A stretch of 39,108 nt of DNA from Nitrosovibrio sp. Nv4 (GTDB taxonomy: Bacteria > Pseudomonadota > Alphaproteobacteria > Acetobacterales > Acetobacteraceae). The stretch spans positions 1 to 39,108 of the forward strand of contig CALQHT020000020.1 of the NCBI GenBank assembly GCA_943330455.2. The letters are read 5' to 3'. The position numbers were made by a program, and so were the translations under genes. The stretch's first letter is position 1, and the number at the start of each line of letters is the position of its first letter. This document shows positions 1 through 9,393 of this stretch, in pieces. Under the pieces are notes generated by a model, which was given only the letters and a program-made list of their open reading frames with translations, did not search any database and was not told the DNA's origin.

Positions 1-204
1 AGGATGGCCTCCCAGTCGGAGTCGCCAGGGGATGTTGCATTATACATCTGCCCTACGAATCGTACTCCGCCGCGTCGCTCCAAATGGTTTTTTCGCAATG
101 TGAGAGATTTTTTCTCCCCGTTGTCGCTATCCTAACGCCAATGGGGTCTCGCCCCGCCCTTCCAAACCTTGACGCCTCCCCCACCTCCCCGTCATCTGTC
201 CCCC
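1..204. other. Left-edge region without a recognised gene
   Basis: No convincing coding region is visible before soxB. A frame beginning TTG at 169 is in phase with soxB and would add 12 mostly proline residues; it has no ribosome binding site and is unlike the family's N-terminus, so it was not used. Short T-rich stretches lie around 88-118. The soxB promoter should be here, but no confident -35/-10 pair can be named. Confidence 0.4.
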
Positions 205-1467
205 ATGCCACCCGGCCCAACCCAGACCTTCTCCCTCACCACCCTGATCCGACGCGCCTTCTCCGGCACGTGGGACGAACAATGGCGCTCGCCCGAGCCC
301 AAGCCCGCCTACGACGTGATCATCGTCGGCGCCGGCGGGCACGGCCTGGCCACGGCCTACTACCTCGCCAGCGAGCACGGCATCCGCAACATCGCCGTCC
401 TCGACAAGGGCTGGCTCGGCGGAGGCAACACCGGGCGCAACACCACCATCATCCGATCCAACTACCTGTGGGACGAGAGCGTCGCCATCTACGAGCATTC
501 CGTCAAACTCTGGGAAACCCTGTCGCAGGCGCTGAACTACAACGTCATGTACAGCCCGCGCGGCGTGATGATGCTGGCCCACAATGTCCACGACGTGCAG
601 GTGTTCAAGCGCCACGTCCATGCCAACCGCCTGCAGGGCATCGACAATGAGTGGCTGTCGCCGGACGAAGCCCAAGCCTTCTGCCCACCGCTGAACATCG
701 ACCCCGGGATGCGCTACCCGGTCCTCGGCGCCGCCCTGCAACGCCGCGGCGGCATCGCGCGCCATGACGCCGTCGCCTGGGGCTACGCCCGCGCCGCCTC
801 GGCCCTTGGCGTCGACATCATCCAGAACTGCGAGGTCACCGGGATCGCCCGCGCCCCCTCCGGCGAGGTCACCGGAGTCGAAACCTCCCGCGGCCCCATC
901 GCCGCCGCCCGGATCGGCGTGGTCGCGGCCGGCCATACCAGCGTGCTGATGGACATGGCCGGGGTGCGCATGCCGCTGGAATCCTTCCCGCTGCAAGCCC
1001 TGGTCAGCGAGCCGGTCAAACCGGTGATGCCCTGCGTGGTCATGTCGAACACCGTGCACGCCTACATCTCCCAATCAGATAAAGGAGAGCTGGTGATCGG
1101 TGCCGGTACGGACGTCTATACGTCCTACAGCCAGGCCGGCGGGCTGCACATCGCCAGCCACACCCTGGACGCAATCTGTGAGCTGTTTCCGACCTTCCGC
1201 CGCCTGCGCATGCTGCGCAACTGGGGCGGCATCGTCGATTGTACCCCGGACCGCTCGCCCATCATCGGCAAGACCCCGGTGCCCGGCCTGTTCGTCAATT
1301 GCGGCTGGGGCACCGGCGGCTTCAAGGCCACCCCCGGCTCCGGCCATGTATTCGCCGCCACCATCGCCCGCGATGAGCCACACCCGATCTCGGCCCCGTT
1401 CTCCCTGGAACGGTTCCGCACCGGACGGTTGATCGATGAGGCCGCGGCCGCCGCGGTGTCGCACTGA
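205..1467 (+). CDS. soxB: Sarcosine oxidase beta subunit
   Basis: Beta subunit of heterotetrameric sarcosine oxidase, the flavoprotein that oxidatively demethylates sarcosine to glycine and passes the one-carbon unit to tetrahydrofolate. The dinucleotide-binding motif [17 protein letters not shown] sits near residues 38-54 and the family stretch [17 protein letters not shown] near residues 182-198. The C-terminus carries the FAD-binding [15 protein letters not shown] segment. The ATG at 205 gives 420 residues, close to the roughly 405-420 usual for SoxB; the in-frame TTG at 169 would add a proline tail. No Shine-Dalgarno sequence is visible, so the exact start is not certain. The stop overlaps the soxD start by one base (TGATG), which marks an operon ordered B-D-AG. 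Confidence 0.95.
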   Translation: MPPGPTQTFSLTTLIRRAFSGTWDEQWRSPEPKPAYDVIIVGAGGHGLATAYYLASEHGIRNIAVLDKGWLGGGNTGRNTTIIRSNYLWDESVAIYEHSVKLWETLSQALNYNVMYSPRGVMMLAHNVHDVQVFKRHVHANRLQGIDNEWLSPDEAQAFCPPLNIDPGMRYPVLGAALQRRGGIARHDAVAWGYARAASALGVDIIQNCEVTGIARAPSGEVTGVETSRGPIAAARIGVVAAGHTSVLMDMAGVRMPLESFPLQALVSEPVKPVMPCVVMSNTVHAYISQSDKGELVIGAGTDVYTSYSQAGGLHIASHTLDAICELFPTFRRLRMLRNWGGIVDCTPDRSPIIGKTPVPGLFVNCGWGTGGFKATPGSGHVFAATIARDEPHPISAPFSLERFRTGRLIDEAAAAAVSH

Positions 1468-1739
1468 TGCTGCTGATCCCATGCCCCTGGTGCGGCAAGC
1501 GCCCGGAAAACGAGTTCCACCATGCCGGCCAGGCCCATATCGCTCGACCGGAAGATCCGTCGGCCACCACTGACGAAGCCTGGGCGGATTTCCTGTATAT
1601 CCGCACCAACACGAAGGGTCGGCTGGCGGAACGCTGGCGCCACCAGCATGGCTGCGGCCGGTTTTTCAACGCCATCCGCGACAGCGTGACCGACCGCATT
1701 GCCGCGACCTACAAGCCCAACGAGCCGCCGCCGGCATGA
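1467..1739 (+). CDS. soxD: Sarcosine oxidase delta subunit
   Basis: Small zinc-binding subunit of heterotetrameric sarcosine oxidase. The 90-residue length is typical. The zinc ligands are recognisable: CPWCG at residues 6-10, then a histidine-rich stretch and GCGRFF near residues 62-67, with the family pattern ENEFHHAGQAHIARP between them. It overlaps soxB by one base upstream and the alpha-gamma fusion gene by four bases (ATGA) downstream, so translation of the three genes is probably coupled. The assignment rests on both sequence and the B-D-A gene order. Confidence 0.95.
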   Translation: MLLIPCPWCGKRPENEFHHAGQAHIARPEDPSATTDEAWADFLYIRTNTKGRLAERWRHQHGCGRFFNAIRDSVTDRIAATYKPNEPPPA

Positions 1740-4700
1740 CCCAACCATTCCGGACGCATGACACCGGTCGCATCCACCGCGACCAGCCGCTCCGCTTCAC
1801 CTTCGACGGGCGGACGTTGACCGGGTTCGCGGGTGATACCTTGGCCTCCGCCCTGCTGGCGAACGATGTCCACCTGGTCGGCCGGTCGTTCAAATACCAT
1901 CGGCCGCGCGGCATCCTCGCCGCCGGGTCGGAGGAACCGAACGCTCTGGTCACCATCGATCGGGGCGGCGGGCGGATCACGCCGAACCTGCGCGCCACCC
2001 AGGTCGAGCTGTATGACGGGCTGCGCGCCACCAGCCAGAACCGTTTCCCCTCATTGAGCTTCGACCTGGGCGCAGCCGCCGGGTGGGCGGCGCCGCTGCT
2101 GTCGGCCGGGTTCTACTACAAGACCTTCATGTGGCCGCCGTCCTTCTGGGCGCGCCTGTATGAGCCCGCGATCCGCGCCGCCGCTGGCCTGGGCCGAGCG
2201 CCGACGGAGGCCGATCCCGACCGCTATCTGCACCAATACGCCCATTGCGACGTGCTGGTGATCGGCGCGGGTCCGGCCGGCCTCGCCGCCGCGCTGGGGG
2301 CGATGGCGACCGGCGCGCGCGTGATCCTGTGCGACGAGCAGGCGGAATTCGGCGGCTCCCTGCTGGCCGAACCCGCCGCCACCATCGACCAATGGCCCGC
2401 CGCCGCCTGGGTGGTGGAGGCTGTTTCCACCCTTGCGACCTCCGTGACCCTGTTGCCGCGCACCACCGCGTTCGGCTGGTATCCGGACAATCTGATCGGC
2501 CTGGTGGAACGGGTCACCGACCACCTCGCCGACCCGAACCCCCACGCCCCGCGGGAGCGTCTTTGGCAGGTGCGCGCCCGCCACGTGATCATCGCCACCG
2601 GCGCCATCGAGCGGCCCTTGGTTTTCCCGCATAACGACCGTCCCGGCATCATGCTCTCCGGTTCGGCCCGCACCTGGCTCCATCGCTATGGCGTCAGGCT
2701 CGGCGCGCGCTCCGTCGTCGCCACCAACGACGACAGCGCCTACCTGACGGCACTCGATCTGCACCACGCCGGAGTCGCCATCGCCGGCATCGTCGATACG
2801 CGACCGGACCCGACCGAGGACTTGGTCGAAGCCGCTCGGAGCGCCGGCATCTCGGTGCATCCGGGTCAGACCATCGCCCGCACCGAGGGGCGCATGCGGG
2901 TGCATTCCGCGATCCTGTCGGGCGGCACCCAGGTGATCCCATGCGACAGCGTGCTCATGAGCGGCGGTTGGACGCCATCCGTGCATCTGTTCTCGCAATC
3001 GCGCGGCAAGCTGCGCTTCGACCCGGCCACCGGCGTGTTCCTGCCCGGCGAGTCGGCGGCGCAGGAGGTCTCGGTCGGTGCCTGTGCCGGCGTGTTCGAT
3101 CTTTCCGTGTGCCTGTCGGACGGGTACGCAGCCGGCGGCGGCGGTGTCCGGCATTTTGCCGTGGACGGTATCCCGACGCTGGCTCCGTCGCTTGTGGCGG
3201 CGCCCGGTACGCCTCACCCCAAGGCCTTCGTTGATTTTCAGAACGACATCACCACCGCCGATCTGGCATTGGCGACACGCGAGGGCTTCCGCTCCATCGA
3301 GCATGTGAAACGCTACACCACCACCGGCATGGCGACGGACCAGGGCAAGACGTCCAATCTCAACGCGCTCGCCACCGTCGCCGGTCTGCTGGGCGCCACC
3401 ATGCCGGAAATCGGGCTGACCACGTTCCGCCCGCCCTACACGCCGGTGACATTCGGCAGCCTCGCGGGCGCCTCCCGAGGGGCGTTGTTCGACCCGGTCC
3501 GATGCGCGCCGATGCACGATTGGGCGATGGCGCGCGGCGCGGTGTTCGAGGATGTCGGCACCTGGAAACGCGCCCGCTTCTTCCCCCTGGGACGCGAAGA
3601 CATGCACGCGGCCGTCGCACGGGAGTGCCTGGCGGTGCGCCGCTCCGCCGGCCTGTTCGATGCCAGCACCCTGGGCAAGATCGAGGTCGTCGGGCCCGAC
3701 GCCGGCATTTTCCTGGATCGGCTCTACACCGGCACCTTCTCTCGCCTGGCCGTCGGCCGCTGCCGCTATGGTGTGCTGTTGGGCGAGGACGGGTTCATCC
3801 GCGACGACGGCGTCATCGGCCGCCTGGCCGAGGACCGGTTTCACGTCACCACCACCACCGGCGGAGCGGCGTCCGTCCTGCACCACATGGAAGACTATCT
3901 CCAGACCGAGTTTTTCGACCTTCAGGTCTGGCTGACCTCCACAACCGAGCATTTCGGCGTGATCGCCATCCAGGGGCCTCGTTCCGCCACCATCCTGGCC
4001 GGCTTGGTCGAGGGCATCGCCCTGAGCGACATGCCGCCGATGAGCGTGCAATCGTGCCGTATCCTCGGCCTGCCCGCGCGCCTGTTTCGCGTCAGTTTCA
4101 CCGGGGCGGACGGGTTCGAGATCAACGTCCCGGCCGGCGACGCCCAAACCGTATGGGACGCGGTGATGGCGGCAGGCGAGCGATACGGCATCACGCCCTA
4201 TGGCACCGAGGCCATGCACGTCCTGCGCGCCGAGGCCGGGTTCATCATCGTCGGCCAGGAAACCGACGGCACGGTGATCCCGGACGATCTGGGCCTGGGC
4301 TGGACGATCGGCAAAGCCAAACCCGATTTCGTCGGCAAACGGTCCCTGACGCGTCCGGACATGGTGCGGGACGGCCGGCCGCAACTGGTCGGGCTGCTGA
4401 CCAAAGATCCTGCCCTGGTTTTGGAAGAGGGCGCGCAGATCGTCACCCTGACCGACGGCGCGGGACCGAGCCTGGGGCATGTCACGTCGTCGTATCATAG
4501 CGCGATTTTGGGGCGGTCGATCGCGCTGGCCCTGGTCGCGGACGGACGGGCGCGAATCGGGGGTTCGGCGTTCGTGCCGATGCCTGACGGCGTGGTCGAG
4601 GTCGCGGTGGTGCGGCCCAAGTTTCTGGAGGCCGGAGCCGAGGCAAATACGGGGGCTCCCCCTGCCATTGGTTCCGTGTCGGCTGCCGCGGCAGGGCGTC

Positions 4701-5368
4701 CTCGATTGGCTGAGGCGACGCCCCGGACCATGTCGCGTGAGGCCACACCCGCCGTGGCCGCAGACCACGACGGTTCGGATGTCCCCAACGTCGGCACCTC
4801 CAGACCGCCTGTCCGTTCGGCCGAACCACGACCTTCGATGAAGCTCTCCGGCTTTCCCGCCAGTCCCGACGTTCATGCCACCGCTCTGGCCCCGACATCC
4901 CGCCTGATCGTGCGCGCCAGCAACGCAGCGGCGACCGCCATCGGCGCGAGTATCGGGGTGATGCTCGGTTCGGTACCCTGCCGCGGCATCGTGTCCCGCG
5001 ACCGCGCGGCGCTTTGGCTGGGGCCGGATGAGTGGCTGGTCCTGGCGCCGGAGGCCGAATTTTCGCTCCTGGAGCAGGCCATTGCCGCCGCCGGCGACAT
5101 ACCGGCCAGCGTGGTGGATGTGTCCGACCGCAACCACTCGATCGAGATCACCGGCTCACGCGCCGCCTGGTGTCTGAACACGTTCTGCGCCCTCGACCTC
5201 GATCCCACCGCCTTCCCGATCGGCATGTGCACCCGCACCCTGCTCGGCAAGGCGGAGATCGTGCTGTGGCGCCTGGGGGCCGAGACGTTCCATATCGAGG
5301 TCGCACGCTCCTTCGCCCCCTATGTCTGGGATTGCCTGGCCGAAGCGGCGCGGGAGTTCGGTTCCTAG
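1736..5368 (+). CDS. soxAG: Sarcosine oxidase alpha-gamma fusion
   Basis: This 1210-residue protein contains two normally separate subunits. Residues 1 to about 968 are SoxA: an N-terminal ferredoxin-like domain (FAGDTLASALLAND, SFKYHRPRGI) without its cluster cysteines, a nucleotide-binding motif VLVIGAGPAGLAAALGA near residue 174, and a C-terminal GcvT-like folate domain (residues about 590-960). A Pro/Ala/Arg-rich linker of some 65 residues follows. Residues about 1035-1210 match the gamma subunit SoxG (LWLGPDEWLVLAPE, VVDVSDRNHSIEITG, ARSFAPYVWDCL). There is no in-frame stop, and the internal ATG at 4838 has no ribosome binding site, so one polypeptide is expected. The start overlaps soxD by ATGA. 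soxA and soxG are usually adjacent separate genes; a fused pair is uncommon in my experience. Confidence 0.93.
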   Translation: MTQPFRTHDTGRIHRDQPLRFTFDGRTLTGFAGDTLASALLANDVHLVGRSFKYHRPRGILAAGSEEPNALVTIDRGGGRITPNLRATQVELYDGLRATSQNRFPSLSFDLGAAAGWAAPLLSAGFYYKTFMWPPSFWARLYEPAIRAAAGLGRAPTEADPDRYLHQYAHCDVLVIGAGPAGLAAALGAMATGARVILCDEQAEFGGSLLAEPAATIDQWPAAAWVVEAVSTLATSVTLLPRTTAFGWYPDNLIGLVERVTDHLADPNPHAPRERLWQVRARHVIIATGAIERPLVFPHNDRPGIMLSGSARTWLHRYGVRLGARSVVATNDDSAYLTALDLHHAGVAIAGIVDTRPDPTEDLVEAARSAGISVHPGQTIARTEGRMRVHSAILSGGTQVIPCDSVLMSGGWTPSVHLFSQSRGKLRFDPATGVFLPGESAAQEVSVGACAGVFDLSVCLSDGYAAGGGGVRHFAVDGIPTLAPSLVAAPGTPHPKAFVDFQNDITTADLALATREGFRSIEHVKRYTTTGMATDQGKTSNLNALATVAGLLGATMPEIGLTTFRPPYTPVTFGSLAGASRGALFDPVRCAPMHDWAMARGAVFEDVGTWKRARFFPLGREDMHAAVARECLAVRRSAGLFDASTLGKIEVVGPDAGIFLDRLYTGTFSRLAVGRCRYGVLLGEDGFIRDDGVIGRLAEDRFHVTTTTGGAASVLHHMEDYLQTEFFDLQVWLTSTTEHFGVIAIQGPRSATILAGLVEGIALSDMPPMSVQSCRILGLPARLFRVSFTGADGFEINVPAGDAQTVWDAVMAAGERYGITPYGTEAMHVLRAEAGFIIVGQETDGTVIPDDLGLGWTIGKAKPDFVGKRSLTRPDMVRDGRPQLVGLLTKDPALVLEEGAQIVTLTDGAGPSLGHVTSSYHSAILGRSIALALVADGRARIGGSAFVPMPDGVVEVAVVRPKFLEAGAEANTGAPPAIGSVSAAAAGRPRLAEATPRTMSREATPAVAADHDGSDVPNVGTSRPPVRSAEPRPSMKLSGFPASPDVHATALAPTSRLIVRASNAAATAIGASIGVMLGSVPCRGIVSRDRAALWLGPDEWLVLAPEAEFSLLEQAIAAAGDIPASVVDVSDRNHSIEITGSRAAWCLNTFCALDLDPTAFPIGMCTRTLLGKAEIVLWRLGAETFHIEVARSFAPYVWDCLAEAAREFGS

Positions 5369-5434
5369 GGTTAGACGACGCGCAAGAACAACTGCGTCAT
5401 CTGGAGGGGCAGTCGGGTGAGGGAAAGAAAGCCT

Positions 5435-5661
5435 CGGGGCTCCGCCCCGAACCCCGCGAGGGCTTCGCCCTTCGAACCCACCAGGGGCACGGCCCCTGGA
5501 CCGCGATCAGTTGGGTTTGGGAGGAAAGGGGGCCAACCGTGGCGTTTCAACGTCCGGGTCGGCCCCCTTTCCTCCCAAACCCAATAGACGGCATCCAAGG
5601 CCCAGCCTTGGTGGGGGTCGAGGGGGCAACGCCCCTCGTGGGGTTTGGGGCAGAGCCCCAA
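5435..5661. repeat. Family III multi-hairpin cassette, copy A
   Basis: A chain of hairpins between the convergent soxAG and amidase genes: CGGGGCTCCGCCCCG (5435-5449), an imperfect CGAGGGC/GCCCTTCG stem (5457-5474), CCAGGGGCACGGCCCCTGG (5481-5499), a large stem with perfect 24-bp arms (5511-5534 with 5561-5584), CCAAGG/CCTTGG (5595-5611), CGAGGGG/CCCCTCG (5619-5638) and TTGGGGC/GCCCCAA (5645-5661). Hairpin types mirror each other around the central stem. The central loop carries CGTTTCA, which is TGAAACG on the other strand, in inverted orientation relative to copy B at 11818-12045. Confidence 0.9.
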
Positions 5662-5673
5662 GCTTTCTATCCC

Positions 5674-7125
5674 TCACCCACCCAACCCCGGCGGCGGCTT
5701 GAAGGCGAGCCATGCCTGCTCCAGCAATCCGGCCACCGCGATCGTGGTGCGATCGCCATGGATCGGGCCGACAATCTGCACCCCCAAAGGCAGCCCGCCT
5801 TGGGTCATGCCCAGGGGCGCGATGGTGGAGGGGAGGTGACAGCCGGCGGGAAGGCCCGGCCAGAACAGTAGGTCGTTGTAGGGAATGTCCCGGCCATCGA
5901 CGCGCGCATGCCGCTCCCAGGTCGGGCCGTCCTGCATATGCGGCAATGCGGCGCCGGCGATGGTGGGCATCAGCACCACGTCCCAATCCTGGAAGAACGC
6001 GGTCCAGGCGCGCCGGAACTTGTGCCGTTGCTCGTTCAGGCCCAGCCAGGCGCGATGCGGCATGTCCACCGATCGGGCCATGATGGCGTCGGCGCTGGTG
6101 TCCTCTGGTGGTAGGTTGGCCTTGGCGTGGCGCTTCAGGTTGAGCAGTTCCTCGGAATTGCGGGCACTCCAGGCCGCGTCGAGCAGGCGGAGATACAGAT
6201 GGAACGCTTCGGTCGCGTCGAAGGACGGGCGCGCGGTGAGACTGACGGTGGCACCGGCGCGTTCGAGGAAGGTGGCAAGTGCGTGCAGCGCCGTGGTGGT
6301 GTCCGCGTCGGTTACCTGCCCAGGCTGTTCGGCCCAGACGGCGATGCGCAGATCGCGCAGGTTGGCGGCGCGGGGGGCGGGCAGGGCGATGGTCAGGCCG
6401 GTTTCGGCCGGGTCCGGGGCCGTCAGCAGGTCCAGCGCGGTTGCCAGATCGGCCGCCGACCGCGCCATGGGCCCGATCACCGCGATATCTGTGGGAGAGG
6501 CGGCGCTGGTGGCCGGGTCACCGAAATTCGGCAGCAACGCCCAGGTCGGCTTGTGGCCGAACACGCCGCAATAATGCGCCGGCACACGGATCGAACCGCC
6601 GATATCGCTGCCGATTTCCAACGCCGACAACCCCGCCGCCAGAGCCGCCGCCGATCCGCCTGAAGAGCCTCCCGGCGTATGCGCCAGATTCCAGGGATTG
6701 GAGGTCGTGCCGTAGACCGGGTTGTAGCTTTGCCAGTCGGCCAGATCGACTGGGACATTGGTCTTGCCGAAGATCACCGCGCCGGCTGCCTCCAGCCGCT
6801 GTATCGCCAGGCCAGAGACCGTGGCGCGATGATCCTTGTTGGCGACGTGCCCGCGGGTGGAGGCAAGACCGGCGACGTCGAAGCTTTCCTTCACCGTCAT
6901 TGGAATGCCGAACAGCGGTCCATTGCGGTTCTTCGATGAGTCCAATTGGCGCGCGCGGTCACGGGCGCGATCGAAGTCCCGGACCACGACGGCGTTGATC
7001 GGTCCATCGAGCCGTTCGACCCGATCGACGAAATGGTCCAGCACTTCGACACAACCGATCCGTCTGGACCGGACCAATTCGGCCAGGGTCGTGGCGGACA
7101 GAAAACTCAGATCCATGGTCGGCAC
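5674..7125 (-). CDS. Amidase (amidase signature family)
   Basis: Amidase-signature hydrolase of 483 residues, a normal length for the family. The Ser-cisSer-Lys catalytic set is visible: Lys79 in MTVKESFD, Ser154/155 in PGGSSGGSAAALAAG, and the nucleophile Ser178 in SDIGGSIRVPA. Family members hydrolyse carboxamides, and the substrate cannot be read from sequence. The related GatA subunit is less likely because no gatB or gatC is nearby. The first ATG (7125) and an internal ATG three codons later are both possible starts. It is transcribed in the same direction as the hydrolase gene upstream of it, 146 bases away, and its 3' end abuts repeat cassette A. Confidence 0.88.
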   Translation of the reverse strand: MPTMDLSFLSATTLAELVRSRRIGCVEVLDHFVDRVERLDGPINAVVVRDFDRARDRARQLDSSKNRNGPLFGIPMTVKESFDVAGLASTRGHVANKDHRATVSGLAIQRLEAAGAVIFGKTNVPVDLADWQSYNPVYGTTSNPWNLAHTPGGSSGGSAAALAAGLSALEIGSDIGGSIRVPAHYCGVFGHKPTWALLPNFGDPATSAASPTDIAVIGPMARSAADLATALDLLTAPDPAETGLTIALPAPRAANLRDLRIAVWAEQPGQVTDADTTTALHALATFLERAGATVSLTARPSFDATEAFHLYLRLLDAAWSARNSEELLNLKRHAKANLPPEDTSADAIMARSVDMPHRAWLGLNEQRHKFRRAWTAFFQDWDVVLMPTIAGAALPHMQDGPTWERHARVDGRDIPYNDLLFWPGLPAGCHLPSTIAPLGMTQGGLPLGVQIVGPIHGDRTTIAVAGLLEQAWLAFKPPPGLGG

Positions 7126-7271
7126 CCCTTAAAGCGCGGTCACGCGGGCCAGAAACCGACGGTGCGCGTTACCATCCCCGCCTGCACCATCTCCGACCGA
7201 TCCCACGGCTCCGTGTCCATGGTCGACCGGGGACACGATCATCGGCATGTGCGACGTGCGGAACTCATCCC

Positions 7272-8240
7272 CTATGTCATCAGCCCCCGCCGGTCCATCC
7301 AGGCCTGCACCAAACCCGCCACATGGTCGGAATTGCGGTCCATCATCGGAAAATGTGAGTTCCCGGCGATCCCCTCCGCCGGCAGGTCCAGCGTGTCCGC
7401 GATGCCACCCTGGCGTTCCAGCGCCGCCCGGTAGCGCTCCACATTCGGCTGCAGCCCCTGCCAGAACGGGTCGTCGCGCAGATAATCGCCCCAGACCACC
7501 AGATGCGGCACGTTCTTCAGATCCCCCAGAGCGACGGTTTCCTGGCTCGGGGCGCCGGATGGCTCGATCGCGATGACCGCCTTCACCAGATCCGGCGCAT
7601 GCAGGGCCGCGTTGAAGCCGAAATTGCCACCCTGGCTGTGGGTGACGATCACGCAAGGACCTATTTTCTGAACCAGCGCGTCATAGGCGGCCTGGGTCGG
7701 CCCGTCGTTGCTGGCCCAGCGCGGGACCACTTGTTTGGAGAATTGGTCCAATGCTTCGACCGGAAATAACTGCCCCGGATGAGGCCGCCTGAGCGCCGGA
7801 TCGGTGGCATAGGAGCCGAGCGGGCCGAAGCGGAACAGGCTCCAGGATTCGCGCTTGGAGCGGAAATGCGGCTCATCCGCGTAAATCTCCGGATAGCGAG
7901 ACCAGGACGCCCGCCCGCGCTCCACCGCGTCCGAGACATAGACGTCATAGCCGGCATTCAGGAAAAACGACTGCCAGCCCGGGCGGCCATCCGGGGTGGT
8001 TTCCCAGGTCACGCCGGTCATCCCGCCGCCATGCCATAGCAGCAATGGATAGCGCGCCTTGGGTTCGGCCAGGCGCACGTATTGGACATACATCTGCCCG
8101 GTCTCGAAATCGCCATCGGTGGGAAACTCCCGGACGGGCGCTCCGGCGGTCAGCACCAGGCGCCGCGGCGGCAGGCCGGACAGGGTCACGGCTCGCCCGC
8201 CAATGTGGAAACTGCCGATATCGGCCACGGAAATTGCCAT
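7272..8240 (-). CDS. Alpha/beta hydrolase, esterase-like
   Basis: Probable serine hydrolase of 322 residues. The start at 8240 is chosen over a longer frame (8363) because GGGGGGAGG lies seven bases upstream and the N-terminus MAISVADIGSFHIGG reads as protein. An HGGG oxyanion-type motif (LLWHGGGMTG) precedes the nucleophile elbow VTHSQGGNFGF, and a late histidine lies in AGNSHFPMMDRNSDH, consistent with a Ser-Asp/Glu-His triad. No signal peptide is seen. It is divergent from the SDR gene at 8404 with a 163-base shared upstream region. Substrate unknown; esterase or lipase-like activity is the most that can be said. Confidence 0.85.
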   Translation of the reverse strand: MAISVADIGSFHIGGRAVTLSGLPPRRLVLTAGAPVREFPTDGDFETGQMYVQYVRLAEPKARYPLLLWHGGGMTGVTWETTPDGRPGWQSFFLNAGYDVYVSDAVERGRASWSRYPEIYADEPHFRSKRESWSLFRFGPLGSYATDPALRRPHPGQLFPVEALDQFSKQVVPRWASNDGPTQAAYDALVQKIGPCVIVTHSQGGNFGFNAALHAPDLVKAVIAIEPSGAPSQETVALGDLKNVPHLVVWGDYLRDDPFWQGLQPNVERYRAALERQGGIADTLDLPAEGIAGNSHFPMMDRNSDHVAGLVQAWMDRRGLMT

Positions 8241-8282
8241 TCTGCCTCCCCCCGATGACATGCGGCACCGGCAGGCCGGGAT

Positions 8283-8372
8283 GCTAGAGCGGGTTCGTCC
8301 AGACTGGAAACCGCGCACGCCCGGGTGCCCGCAAACCGGCACGGTTTCGCTTCCCGCGATCATGCTCTAAGC
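8283..8372. repeat. Short inverted-repeat element in divergent promoter region
   Basis: The shared upstream region of the divergent hydrolase and SDR genes contains TAGAGCGGGTT on one side and CATGCTCTAAG on the other, with GGAAACCG and CGGTTTCG pairing inside. The edges AGAGC/GCTCT resemble short dispersed palindromic elements seen in other alphaproteobacteria (from memory). A role as operator or transcript end cannot be judged here. Confidence 0.4.
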
Positions 8373-8403
8373 CCGGACGCCATACGCAACGGAGGAAGCC
8401 TCG

Positions 8404-9213
8404 ATGGGCAAACTGGATGGAAAAGTCGCAATCGTCACCGGCGCCGGCCGTGGACTGGGACGCGCCTATGCGCGAAGGCTGGCCGGGCTGGGCGCGAAGA
8501 TCGCCGTCACCGACCTGAACCTGAAATCCTATGAGGAGTTCGAGGCCGAGGCGAAGGAGATGACCGCCGACAGCACCGTAGACGAGATCAACGCCGGCGG
8601 CGGCGAGGCCATCGGCATCGAGATGGATGTCCGCGACGAGGCCTCGGTCCAGGCCATGGTCAAGCAGGTCGTGGACAAATGGGGCCGCATCGACATCCTG
8701 GTCGCCAATGCCGGTGGGGGCCGAGGCCGGCCGCTGGACACCAAGGCCAGCACCTTGGAGACGTCTCTGCTGCACCTGGTGACCGAGATGAACTATTACG
8801 GCACCGTCTACTGCGTGAACGCGGTGGCGCCGATCATGAAGGCGCAGCGGTCCGGCAAGATCGTGACCGTCAGCTCGGTCGCGGGGCTGAACCCGTCGTT
8901 GGATGGCGGTTACGCACATTACGGCGCGGCGAAGGCGGCAATCCTGCACTACACGCGGTATCTTGCGCAGGACCTCGGGCCGTTCGGCATCAACGCCAAC
9001 TGCATCGCGCCCGGTACGATCACGACTGGACGCATCGTCGCTAGCGTCATGCCCAACCGCGCCGGCGCCAACAACGACCAGACCGAGCGGGTCGCGCTGC
9101 GGCGCCTCGGCGGGGTGGACGATTGCGCGAAGGTGATTGAATTCCTGTGCACGGACCTGTCGGATTACGTGACGGGGCAGTGCATCGCGATCGATGGCGG
9201 GCTGATGCGATAG
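8404..9213 (+). CDS. Short-chain dehydrogenase/reductase
   Basis: Classical SDR, 269 residues. The cofactor motif TGAGRGLG lies at residues 13-20, NAG in LVANAGGG near residue 102, the catalytic Ser in VTVSSVAG, and Tyr-x3-Lys in HYGAAKAA. An acidic residue in VTDLN after the second strand suggests NAD preference. The C-terminal YVTGQCIAIDGG is typical of FabG-like members. An insertion of about 15 residues (EEFEAEAKEMTADST) sits after the second strand, as in carveol/mycofactocin-type SDRs. A strong GGAGG lies nine bases before the ATG. The substrate cannot be predicted; no operon partner lies downstream. Confidence 0.9.
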   Translation: MGKLDGKVAIVTGAGRGLGRAYARRLAGLGAKIAVTDLNLKSYEEFEAEAKEMTADSTVDEINAGGGEAIGIEMDVRDEASVQAMVKQVVDKWGRIDILVANAGGGRGRPLDTKASTLETSLLHLVTEMNYYGTVYCVNAVAPIMKAQRSGKIVTVSSVAGLNPSLDGGYAHYGAAKAAILHYTRYLAQDLGPFGINANCIAPGTITTGRIVASVMPNRAGANNDQTERVALRRLGGVDDCAKVIEFLCTDLSDYVTGQCIAIDGGLMR

Positions 9214-9220
9214 GCTGAAC

Positions 9221-9242
9221 GCGGGGGCGTTCCGGCCCCTGC
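9221..9242 (+). terminator. Possible terminator after the SDR gene
   Basis: A GC-rich stem, GCGGGGGC paired imperfectly with GCCCCTGC across a six-base loop, begins seven bases after the SDR stop. It is followed by ATTCATATA rather than a run of T, so an intrinsic terminator is only possible. Confidence 0.35.
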
Positions 9243-9257
9243 ATTCATATATCGCAG

Positions 9258-9382
9258 AAATGGAGAAAGTTCTCCCCCGTCCCTTGCGGGGGGGGGGCTG
9301 CGGGGAGGGGTATTACGCAATATTCGTGCGGCTTTCCCCTCCCCCCAACCCCCACCCACAAGGGGTGGGGGAGAATTTCCCC
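9258..9382. repeat. Family II GC-rich inverted repeat, copy 1
   Basis: Starts with ATGGAGAAAGTTCTCCCCC and ends with GGGGGAGAATTTCCCCC. The arms consist of C-rich/G-rich blocks (CCCGTCCCTTGCGGGGG and its partner) around a short AT-richer centre, GTATTACGCAATATTCG. The same edge sequence and layout recur at 16385-16507. It fills the space between the SDR gene and the CoxG-like gene. Confidence 0.85.
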
Positions 9383-9393
9383 CGGGCCGTCCG

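Noticed and set aside
169-204. N-terminal extension of soxB from a TTG codon
   Set aside because: The extra residues are nearly all proline, and no ribosome binding site precedes the TTG.
2051-5137. 1028-residue open frame on the minus strand
   Set aside because: It lies entirely opposite soxAG, is low in complexity and rich in Gly/Arg/His, and is a product of high GC content.
5371-5661. Protein-coding frames in the hairpin cassettes, with similar translations at 5.4 and 11.9 kb
   Set aside because: The similarity comes from the shared palindromic DNA, which opens related frames on both strands. No ribosome binding site or domain supports them.
5674-7125. Glutamyl-tRNA amidotransferase subunit A
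   Set aside because: The amidase signature is shared, but there is no gatB/gatC neighbour and the remaining sequence is closer to general amidases.
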